A stretch of DNA of 64,000 nt from Brugia malayi. Its lineage: Eukaryota; Nematoda; Chromadorea; Rhabditida; Onchocercidae. Below the pieces are notes generated by a model, which saw only the letters and a list, made by a program, of their open reading frames with translations, was not told the DNA's origin and made no database searches. The stretch is from the NCBI RefSeq assembly GCF_000002995.4, contig NW_025062476.1, positions 3,529,001 through 3,593,000 on the forward strand, given 5' to 3'. Below are positions 33,140 to 44,800 of the stretch, piece after piece. Made by a program: the position numbers and the translations under genes. How positions within the stretch are numbered: position 1 is the first letter of the stretch; the number at the start of each line of letters is the position of its first letter.

Positions 33140-34892
33140 TCAATAATCAACAGTCCAAACTTCACTGTTCCATTTACAGCGTACAATTTTACGACCATAT
33201 TTCTTGATCATTTCTTCGGCTAATTGTACATACTCTTTTTCACACTTTTGCCGATCTTTTCCTGAACATTATTATATTTTAATAGCTGTTTGTTTTTTGT
33301 TCAGTTTCCAGTTCATCTTTGCATCATAGCATAGTTTTCGACTAATTCTGTCTCATGTAGTGCTTTTAATGAGTTAATCATGTAGTCTAAACAGATAAGG
33401 TGGATGAAGAACGAGAGATATCCCAGAAGTTCCTTTTGCTTTTTTTTTTTTATGGTGCTTTACAAAATTAGCAAAGTGTGGTCAATTTCACTGTTAGAAT
33501 GTTAATGAAATACTCATTTTTTCTGACCGCTCTCAGTCCTCCTGTGGAATTACTTCTCAGTCCTTCTACCAATTAACGTTGTACAGATATTTTTAATGGA
33601 AAAAATTGATAAATTAGAAATTTAAATCGGTATTACAAATTCATTTTTGTTGTGGAGGAAGTCAAATTCAATAGCATATAAAAAATTAACCTTTATTTTT
33701 TACCCAAGCACTGTACTTACGCAAATTCCATTGATCAGTTCCGGATGGTTTGGCTAGAAAACAGTGGATTAATACGAAGTGGATCCGGTGTTTAAAACAT
33801 TTCGTTCATTTTTTAAAAACTTTCTAATCAGGACAAAATAAAGGCTTTGTTAAGAACAGTGAAGTGCAATTAGTTTTGAATACTAATTTCTTTCCAAATT
33901 TCAAAAAAAAAAATTACATATTTTTATGCTGGCATATGTTCGAATGTTTGTTCCTTAAATAAAAATTTAAGCATTTTGTTGTACATTCTATATGCATTCT
34001 AACCATAAATGATTATTTTTGAAAACTATAGAAATATTTCCAGTTTCCGGATTTAGGACACAAGGGAAATCTAAAATATAAAATGAAAGGCCAAATCTTA
34101 ACATAGAATTAGTTTTTGTTTAAGTATGAAAAGAATTGTAATTATGAATAAAGTATTCCCGCACTGGTTATACAGTTTATGAAATAATTTTAATGGAGGA
34201 AAGGAGAGATAAACGGACGATAATCTTCAGCGGATGGTATATCTCCATGAATTATTTGTTTGTAAAGACCATATAATTGCAATTTTTCTTCATCATTTGG
34301 TTCACCATCGAGGCGTCGCATTTCTTCAGCTGCTATATTGAAATTCATTCCCGAGTATTTCTGAAACTTTCGAAAAAATGAGCTGGAAAAAAAAGGAAAC
34401 ATGTATTTCATTGAATTATATAAGAGAATTTAGTGTTTTTAATAAAATTTGATGAAATTGAATAATCTCGAGAATCTCGAATAAATTACTTGAATAAAAT
34501 AAACGGATTATATATATCCGCTCCGCAATGGATATGATAAACTGATGAAAATCATTTTATTCACTCGTACATATGGATATTATTGAAAATCATTTTAATT
34601 TATTCACTCGTATGGATAATATTATGAGTTAGAATGCAAAATGTAAACAAAGTGCAAAATGTAAACAAAGCGCAAAATTTGAGTGTTTGAAAAAGTAAAG
34701 TATGTTTATCAGAAATTACATAATATGTCTAGTGATGATATATATAAGAATTAATAATTCATATTAGAATTTCTTTATTGCATAAAAAAGAAAATAGAAA
34801 AAAAAAATAAATACCTTTCTGAGCTCACTAAGAGGCATAACGAAAAATGGAATAATGTAAATGATGAATAGATCTAGAAATATTGCTGTCAT
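33140..34892 (-). CDS. Acyl-CoA-binding protein with N-terminal hydrophobic segment
   Basis: Minus-strand exons: 34892-34815, 34360-34219, 33753-33721 and 33261-33140, giving 124 residues with phases 0, 1, 1. Residues 27-61 carry FNIAAEEMRRL and the DEEKLQLYGLYKQ ligand-site signature of the ACBP family, with Tyr56, Tyr59 and Lys60 matching the Tyr-x-x-Tyr-Lys that contacts acyl-CoA. The last exon gives EKEYVQLAEEMIKKYG, the family's helix 4. ACBPs carry long-chain acyl-CoA esters in the cytosol or at membranes. Oddities: exon 1 adds a 20-residue hydrophobic stretch (signal peptide or anchor) absent from the classical cytosolic form; the region before helix 4 is shortened and the usual Lys of the AKWDAW motif is not evident. 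The donor of exon 2 (C/GTCCGT) is weak; without splicing there the protein would stop at 34190 lacking helix 4. CAG directly before the ATG suggests trans-splicing. Confidence 0.78.
34504..34680. repeat. Small repeats in ACBP intron 1
   Basis: A palindrome (CGGATTATATATATCCG, 34504-34520), a two-copy repeat beginning TGAAAATCATTTTA and containing TTCACTCGTA (34545-34582 and 34583-34624), and an 18-bp tandem repeat of GCAAAATGTAAACAAAGT (34636-34680, about 2.5 copies) lie in one intron. They are noncoding; function unknown. Confidence 0.7.
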
Positions 34893-35849
34893 CTGATATT
34901 TGAAAGTTGATTGAGCAATAAAATTGTAGCTAATTTGTTGTGATCACTTTGTCAATTATTAGTTGTAATTGTATAAATTGTTCGAAGTTAATAAATGTAA
35001 TCAATCTGTCAACGTTAATATTAATAAATGTATGTATGTGTCACAATAGTCAAATTGTTGAGCAATAGCTTACGGTATTAATTGACAAATTTACATCAAT
35101 CTGCTAATTAGAAACTTAGGGAAAGGGAAAATAAACAAACAATTAAATATAATTATATTTTCATATAAAGAGTTAAATATCAGATTTAATTTTATCATCA
35201 TAATCTATGATAATTGAATAATCTGAAATTTTGCCAAATAAAATTTTAATATTATTACTCTAAAATTAAATTGAATTTTATACTTTAATTTTATTGAAGT
35301 ATTAATAGAAATTGTCCTTTAATTTCTATTTCAAACTTTTCAGCAAAATTTTGATTAATTCTTACTCACTTATCGTTTGCCTTTTAAATTCGTTAAATAA
35401 TTTTAACTCACAGATTTCAGCCTGAAAATCAAATTTCGATAGTCTATCTGTAAAATCAATTACCCATGAGATTTTGATTTGCATTTACCGGGCTGTGATA
35501 AAATGCGAGATTAATTTCAATTATAAATTAGTGTGTTCTTTTTTTTTACGTGACGGGATGTTACGTGTTCCGTTTCTTTTGTTATCTGCAAGTTTCTTTT
35601 TTTTTCACTCTTTACTTGCTAATGTCAAGAAACGTTAGATCGTTTGAATTTAAAAATTGTGCGATTTGCATTGCTTCAAGAAATGTAACACTTTTATTTG
35701 ATTTATGTCCTTATTATGCTGTAATGTCAAGAACAAGTTGGGTCGCTAACACTTTTATATGTCATTTCTGTGGCAAATATTGTTTTCGATGAACGGTAAC
35801 GTTTGCTGCAGAATTTGCGCACAAAATTTGTTTTTATTTTTTATTTCAG
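34893..35849. promoter_or_regulatory. Shared 5' region of ACBP (-) and vps-15 (+)
   Basis: The two genes diverge from this block of about 1 kb, so it probably holds both promoters. Most of it is AT-rich. Near 35548-35568 there are two ACGTG cores (ACGTGAC and TTACGTGT) separated by a few bases. Direct repeats AATGTCAAGAA (35621 and 35723) and TAACACTTTTAT (35687 and 35748) suggest a local duplication of about 60-100 bases. An 80-codon open frame at 35550-35792 crosses it and is Cys/Phe-rich without family features; I do not call it a gene. Confidence 0.45.
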
Positions 35850-38800
35850 GGTTACCTTTAAAGTTAAAATGCATCGGATAATGGAAGGATGAGAAGAGAT
35901 GGGAAATGTTTTGTCGGCACAGATACCTAATCAGATATTGGGTGTAGAAGCATATCTTTCAGATATTAACGATGTGAAATATGTCGGAAGGTTTTCTTTA
36001 ATTTTCTTAGTTGTTATTTTCACAATTAATAAATTTGTAAATCAGACATAGATTTTGTCAATAATCACTTAACAAGATGTGATATAAGTTAAAACACATG
36101 CTGTTTTCCATTTTGATATGTTGTGATTTAAGTACTTTACATGTTTTAGAATATTAGGATGTTTTCACATAGCTTTAACTAGAATTTATATAAATAGTGA
36201 TAAGAGTGTGATAATATAAATAGTCTATATGTAGTATGTAAATGTTGCATAAAAGATATTGGCTAAACTTTTAATATACAATAAATATAATATTTTAAAT
36301 GTATCTTATTGAAAACTGGTAAAAATATTGTCATTCATAGCAGTAACGAAGAAAGCGAGACAAAGAGAAGGAGTGAGTTATGCTTTTTTTTAGTTATTTA
36401 GTTGTATATAAATATGCAAATAATTATTCGTTCAGCCTGGGAAGCACTCGATTTATGAAAGTAGCTCGAGTGGATCATGCAGAAGGTCCATCAGTTCTGA
36501 AAGTTTTTCTCCTTCAAGATCCATCATTTTCGATCGATCTCTACCGTGATCAGGTACTAATCTTATGTCTTTATTTTCAAGATATATGGAAATTTTTTTT
36601 TAGTTTTAGAATTAATCTTTTGCTTGTTAAGGTTATTCAAATTCGCGATCTACTGGGCAATGCGTACAATTGTTGTCCTTTCAGACGAGTATATGTAAGT
36701 AATGATGATGATTGATTACGAATGTTTTTTTTTTTTATTAATTAATCTCGTTGTACCATATTTTATAATCGAATTGTAATGTTTTTATTTTTTATACACA
36801 GTCCTGTTCACGTTGTTGCATTTTTTACTAGAGTTAGCTCATGAAAATACTGATTTTAAGGTATTGGTGTACCCTGCTCACCACTGCTGATGAATTAATT
36901 CTTTTGCTAGACCAAAGAAAATCAAATTTTAAATCTCATAAACAATGTTGTTTTTTTATGAGATTGCATTTTTGTTTATGAGATTTAAAGGAATATTTGT
37001 TTTTAACAGTTAGCAATTTAGGTCACATCACGTTGTGTTATTTTGTCTCGGCCATTCCAGAAATACACTCTTTATGATCGTATAAGCACGTATCCATTTC
37101 TTACAGATATCGAGAAAAGATGGATTGCTTTTCATCTCTTCAAGGTTATTGCTAAGGAATCTTGCTTCTTACCTCAGTGTCGCAAAATTTTGGCAATTCA
37201 TTCGTTATCAGCTTTTTTGTTTTCATTTTGTTCCAGGCACTTGCTCAATGTGAATATGCCGAAGTATGTCACGGAGATCTAAAAACTCAAAATGTCCTTG
37301 TTTCAAGTTTCAATTGGGTACAAATAACCGATTTTGCATCGTTCAAGCCTACTAATATTCCATCGGTTTGTAATATATCCATTTTCAGTTGCATGTTTAA
37401 ATACTCGTTATTGATGTAAAGCACGGTAACAGCTACTCTAGATTCCCTGCTATAAGTCAGTTCTTTTTGCTGAACATTATTCTTTTATCAATTTCATGCC
37501 CTTCCTCATGGTTTCATTACTCTTTTGATCACAGCGGTTTATTTTCGCAGCTGTTCCGTAATAAGAAATTATGATTGAAATTAATTAACTTCAGGATGAT
37601 CCATCATATTTCACCTTCTTTTTCGATACTAGTCGACGATTAAGCTGTTATTTGGCACCAGAAAGATTTTGTACCAGTCAGGAGCTGAATTTACATCCAA
37701 ATCTTCCGGGTGAATTTATGGATGTCTCCAAAGGCCTTACACACGCTATGGATATTTTTTCTCTTGGCTGTGTACTTGTTGAGTTGTTTACGGAGGGCCA
37801 GTGTCCATTTACTTACGAATTACTCGTTAAATACAAGTACGTTAAACGAAATAATTTTTGTTCTCTATTGATAAACCTATTCTTTCTTCAGGTCTCTGGA
37901 TTTCTTGTGAAATTTTATTTGAAAATAAGCGAAACTAAGGCCGACATTTTTAGACACGCATCTGACGCAGAGGCACAACTGATGATTCAGCAAATTCAAG
38001 AACAATTGCCTGATGAATTGCGCAGTATGATTGGTTTAATGCTTCATCGAAATCCTGCAAAAAGGCCAAAAGCATCAGTACTGGTAGGTATTTCTATTGT
38101 AACTATTCAATTCAAATGATATTTTTTCCTAACTAAATTTTCTACTTTTTCTGCCACTTTTGTCTGGCTTAGTTTTTTTTGTTCGTTTAAGAAAGGAAAA
38201 AGGCAAACTGAAGTTATATTTTAACTTTTTTGAAAAATAGGCACATTTTTTTTTGCATCATGAGGGTTGGTGATGCAGTCTCTATTCCATTTCAAAGTAA
38301 AAATTATTTAACGTGTATAGTTTAATTTTTAAGATACGGAAATATTCCCCATTGTTATTCCCACCAATATTCGATCATTTCCTGTATGATTATATAAATG
38401 CCTTTCGACCAAAATATTTGCAAACAAGTGTATCGCTCGAAGAGACGCAAACTTCAGAATCAGTAGATCCGGATGATATGATTACAAAGTTTGTTCAATA
38501 TAACATTTTTTTTTTAAAACAACAATTTGAAAGTTGTGAAAGTTGCTTTTCCTATCCATGGATTTCTATACTTTCTTACATTTCCTACATCTATCTATTT
38601 TTAATTTTTTTTTCTGAAGATATTTCATGCTAATAAATACTAATAACTAGTAAAATTAGCTTATTTTGTTATGGACTAACCTCGTTGACTTGTACTGTAT
38701 CAGATTAAAGCCTTATTATTTTCTATATCGAAGGTTTAAAATATGTATACGCTTATTATTTTTTGGTAGTGAGAAAAACTGAAACCAAATGTTTTCAGAT

Positions 38801-41800
38801 TATCATTGGATATGCAATCAACTGTAGGGAAATTATCAGAGAAGGCTGAAATTAATGGAAAACCGTTCGATCAATTACCTGCCGTTTTACTTATTCTTGC
38901 ATTGGTCACTTCAAATATGCGCGCACTTAAATCATTAACCATAAAATTTGTTAGTGTATTTCTCGATCAGATATTTGTGAGCATGTCACCCAGTTGCATT
39001 CTGTAACCTTGCAATGTGTCTGGAAATTTTGTTGTCCTATTTTGTTATTGTTTAGAGTTATAATTACACTGATTGTTTTTATTTTTCCGATTTTATGTAC
39101 GCTATACAAGGACAGGGAGTGGACAAGACTAAGTAACTTTACATTCTGAAAATATGAATTCGAAAACGATTTTGAATTTGTAAAACAATATTTTATTTCA
39201 TTCTTTTAATGGGTTGCGTTTTTTCTCTTAAATTTTGTTTCAGCAATTATTATAGACTAAATTAGATTTTTTTCAGGAAGCGATGAAATTATTGCATAGG
39301 TACGTGCCATGGGTAGATATACTGACTGTTGCGGATCGCATATTACCATACTTGGTTTGTCATGCACGGTTTTTTTCTATTTCTGAGAGAATCCGTAGCT
39401 TAAATGTACGAGTTTATTGATTTCTCCTACCATCGTCCTTATAATAGCGGTTTCTGATTAATGAATTTTTGTAGGTTGAAATGATGTTCGACTGCGTGGT
39501 CCAGGTTAGATGTGAAGCCATCTATTCAGTTACTTCACTATTAACATCATTCAAAGAAATACCACGTTATGAGACTCGATTATTTATCGATTACCTATTT
39601 CCAAGACTTGTAAGTTTTGTTAAAGCTGAAAGTTAGAATTATCAAGTTGTACTTGTGTACAGAACCGTTTATTCTATTATTCTAATTTTGCTAAAAGCAA
39701 AATTTTTTAATTTTGTAAAAGCATGGTTTTCATTTCTTATTAAATCACCAAAAGTTCTATAAAATCTGTTTTTTTTTTTTTTTCTCTGCGCTTCCTTTTT
39801 AAAAAATTTCACTGAGTTTATGTTTCAGTTTACAATATTCTCTTACTCATTTATAATTCCCTTCCAATAACCACACAGCGCATAGCTTTTATAGTTAGTA
39901 ATTTTTGTAAAAGACTGTTAAGTAATTTTATAAAAGGCTGTAGGCAACTTGGAACGATAAATTTCGTACTGCAGTCTTAATAATCAGAGTGAAGTTTTCG
40001 CTCTAATTTTAGTTGAATATTCGTCAGATAAATGCGTGACATTTCAGAAATTTGTCTCGCTGGATCCAAATTGCAGGGTGCGAATAACTTTGGCACAGAA
40101 TCTAGGTGATTTAGCCGAAGTTTCTTTCAGGTAGGCAGTGCTTTCAGTAGATTTGCTCCCATTTGGAATATTGACTTTCATTAAGTTCCCATTTTGGAAG
40201 TTAATCTCAGATTTATCCGTGAACGACTGAAAAATTTGACGGATGATTTATTGGATGGATCGATGATTACCGAAATGGACAGAGGCGAACGTGAAAAACG
40301 GTTTGCAAGGCAAGAAACGAGAGCTCTTCAACAGACTGTTGTTGACATTTTTGTCAATTTATGTGACTCCAACAGCATTGTGAAGGTACGCGAATTTGTA
40401 AGAAGCTGGAACTGGCTTTTTACATTTCACTGTTCAAAATTTTAATGTTTCATGCCTTAATAGGAGATTCGTCAATTCTAAATTCATTATATCTTCGATT
40501 ACTCATTATCTCGAAATTGACTTTTCTTCAATTATGTTTTCAATTCCTTTCGATTTTGATTTCCCTCGTTGTTTTAATTTCAAAATGATCTTGATTTCGG
40601 AAGGAAAAGAAAAAATTGGTGGCACAATTTAATAATAATTTGGTGCAAAGTTGGATCTTAGAATATAATTTGAAAGTGGCATATGATTTTTGTTTGCAGC
40701 ATAGCGTTGTCACCCCGCAGTCGTTGGTGAAGTTGTGTCATTTTTTTGATCGTCGGAAAGGTGAGATTTATTGTTACTTTTTTAGCATTATTGATATTCT
40801 CTTGACTTTGTACATTTATACTAATTGAAACTTAAAAATTTTCAAAATTTGTACATTTCTAATGATTTGTAATGATATTTGAAATGGTAAGGCTCTCATT
40901 TCGGACTTATTTTGCAGTTTGTTGTCGCATTAATTAATAATCTCGACTTTTTGGAAATTATTTTGCCCATGGTGATAGAGGCAATTTTAACAATAAGAAA
41001 TGATATATTATGAAGCAAATTAAAATTTATAAAAAAGACAATTGTGTTTCAAATCAAATTAAGTTGCATCATAACGCAGTGCAAATAAAGAACAGTTAAC
41101 TTTGCTGTTCTAAAATTACGACACTCTAGTAAATTGGTTCAGCTTTTCTGTGAATTAGTTCAGTTTTCCTATGCTGGAAATTCTTTTTTGCTTAAAAAAT
41201 AAATTTCAATATTTTATAAGTAGAATTGCAGCAACGGATGTCCTGCTGTCGCATTTGATTACATTTTTGAATGACAAAGTCGACTGGCGTCTTCGAGGAT
41301 CGTTTTTTGAATGCTGTCCAGTCATTGCTCATTTTGTTGGTCGTCACGGTACTTATATTTTGAAAGCACTTCTTCAGCAGGTTATTACTTATGTATTTTA
41401 TATTTTTACATCACTTTAAGATCTTTTATATAATGCTGGACGGTCTTCACGTTCTTCATTATTGGTAGAAAATACAAAGACATGAAGTAAAGTTAAAGCA
41501 AGATGAAAATATGAATGAAAATGATTGATTAAAGTGAAATAAAAAGATAAATAAGCTTTAAATAATTTCACATAGTTAAGATAAGAATAACAGAATGATC
41601 GTTTAGTCAATGCATTTGAAAAAGGTGGTAATCAAAAGTAAAAATGTCATTCTGATTTAAATTTTATTGTATTTGTATTTAGTTTTTTATGTTTAACTAG
41701 TGTGAATTAATCCTCTTTATTTATATAAGATAGCTTAATAAAGTCGAAAATAATCATGTTTTGTTAGGGAAAATGAACCCTTTAGTTACTGATTTATTGC

Positions 41801-44800
41801 TAAAACTTTCGTTTGGAAAATGGAGCCTAATATGCTTAATTTCATAACAGTTAGTACTTTGTAAAAGGCTAAAATGGTTCTTGATGGAAAGAATAACTTA
41901 TATTTCAGGGTTTACATGATTACGAGGAATTTGTGCAGTTACGCACATTACATTGTATATGCCAATTATGTGAAAAAGATTTACTTGGGAAATCTGCTAT
42001 TTACGAATTACTAAATGATATCGTTCCATTTTTGGCTCATCCGGTAAATATGTTTTAGTTAATTCAGATTTTAAAGTTCTCGGGTGGTAATATTCTACTG
42101 AACTTATCGTTTGACCGTTAGGTCTGTTTGTTTTATAAACTTTGCTTGCGCTTGGGGATTTAAAATTGGAAGAATTGAAATTTTTTGTGACTAGAAAAAG
42201 TTACAAAATAATATATTCATCTACTATCCAAAATTTTATTTGTTGCTAGAACTGTCTTGCTATTTTCAGAATGAATATCTACGAATGGCAACGTTGAATA
42301 TTTTGAGTACACTTGATGCAAAATTTACTATAGCAGACATTTTATGTAAAGTAATGCCAGCGGTAGAACCTTTCGTAAAGGAAAAGCTAATAAAACTACG
42401 GAACAAGGTGCAAGTGCTTGAAATTAAAATACCAAAGTTATAATCTATTAGCTATTTAGTATTTGCCAACTGAAATTAAGTTAGGATAACAGTATCCAAT
42501 TTTTATTTCATTAAAATCGGATTTAGTTCACAAAAATCTTATTAGCCAAGTTTAAACAATGACCAGTAAAATACGAGACTATGAAGCTGACATGTAGTAT
42601 TAAATCTTAATAGATATGAGGATATCTGGGGAAATTTTATATTTAACTTCTTTTTTTATAGTTTGTAGTTAGCTCATCGCTAAAGCCGCATATTCCACGT
42701 CAGATTTGGAATTACGTGGTGAATGCCTCACCCGTCAAGTCACTGCTCGATTACATGGCAGATAAACAAATATATCTAGCTTTGGATAATGGATCAGATT
42801 CGTTGTTTGCAGTTAGCAGAAAGTTTGTCTTTTTACTCTTTTTTTTTTAAAAAAAATTTTGATTATTAGATTTGTTTCAAATATATTTTGTTAAAAACAT
42901 ATGAAGTATTTGCTCTAGCAAGTAATGATTTTCTAGATATCAGCCAATTTCGGTGCAGTTGGAATCTTACTTAAAACATTTGGAAAATTTGGGCTTAGAT
43001 CATAATATGGAAGATAAATTAGTTCGTTTCGAGGATACGATAACTAAAATGGTTGATTTTCGTACCAGGTTTGATTATGTTAATGGAATTTCTGAATTTC
43101 TTGAAACGGCTCAAAAATTGATTTGAAGTCATTTTTATCGATAATGAAGTATGTGATTAAATTCTCGAATAAGTTTTGTTGATTTTATGAATCATTTCTC
43201 ATTGAATTAACAAGGTGGAATATCCGTAAATCTGCTTTAATATTGACTGAAATAACTATTGACGCAGTATACTTTTGTGTAACTGAAAATAAATAATGCA
43301 GATAACTGCGACATGAAATAGTAAATGTACAAATGTTGTAGTGTCACTGTTAATGTATTATACTAACTGCTGAATTGGTCATTGCTTAGCTTGTTGATCT
43401 GTTTTATGTAAGAAGAAAATCAGCCACATTTATTTTGTACTGCAAATAATTCTGTAATTGCAGCTTGGGTGCTGCTAGCATTAATCTGAACCTTGGTGTC
43501 ATCGATTTGACAGAAACGAATGTCAAATTGCATGTTTTCGACCTTAGTAGTGATCCGAAAACAGCGTGTGTTAAGGTCTGTCTTCATCAGTAGAACCGAA
43601 GAACAAACACTCTTTGCACTTCAGTGCTTGATAGGGATTTATCTGCAAGAAATTAAATAGCTTATTGGATTTTTTTTCCCTGAATAAATGAAAAACTAAA
43701 AAATTTAAAATAATAAAAAAATATAAAATTTGTAATTGGGAACCAATTTAGTTTTATCTTTTCTAGACAATTAGTGCAAATGGCCAATATCCTACGGAAT
43801 GGCGAAATATTTATGACGATGTTAGTACGTTTGCACCAAATTTTGGTGGAACTTCAGGATCTTTTCTTGCTTCAGATGTACGAGAATTGTCCGAATATGC
43901 TTTATCAACATCGGGTTTTTCACATCTTGGGACTGATCATAATTTTGCTGGTAATTCTTCAGGAAAATCTTTACTTGATAGTTTTCTAAAATTTGCATTT
44001 CATAATAATTTTTCCATATTTTTTCATATATTAATTTTTTTTTAAATTTTCCAAGAAATTTTAATTTAATTTAGGATGAAAAATGTAGCTCGTTTTCTAG
44101 CTTGACAGAAGCCGTAAACCATTTATTAAATATCAGGATCGAATAAATTAGCTGCATGATGATTACAGTATTAATAAATAAACAGTATTACAGTACGTTC
44201 ATCGGCTTGTAAAATAATGCTATCAGAGCTATTAACTCACAAAAGAGAACGTTACGCAAAGCGTCAAAGACTTCATCCGATCATATATTCCGGAAGTTCT
44301 TCCGCTAATTCTAATTCATCTTTACCGTTACCATCTATACGTCTTGGTAGCAATTTAGTTTCCCACCTGCATGAACATAAAGCGGCAATTACTAAGTAAG
44401 TTTAACCTTATTTTGAGAATATTATATGAAGTCCAATTATTTCTTGAAATTATTTCATACCTAATTGGCTTAAATACTTTTCAGTGTTCAGAAGCCGCAC
44501 AAAAAGCTGGTGGGATACTACTGTTAGGTCAGTATAAAAACTGGAATAAAATATTTTTTCAGATTAGCACAAAGTCCAAACGGCTGCTATTTTGCAAGCT
44601 CTGGTGCTGATGGACTTGTCAAACTATGGTCGTTGAATCGTATACAGGGAGATCTGAGTATGACTGTACGGGCTGATGCTACTTTTACTTATGGTGGTAA
44701 GTTTTCTTGATTTAAATTACAGTTCATATACTGTAATTAGTTTTAGGAAATATGTCTATTATCTAATAATGTCTTTAAAACTTATTCAAACATTCTGATT

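Noticed and set aside
35550..35792. 80-codon plus-strand frame before vps-15
   Set aside because: It begins at a non-ATG codon, contains duplicated noncoding segments and precedes the leader acceptor of vps-15; more likely promoter.
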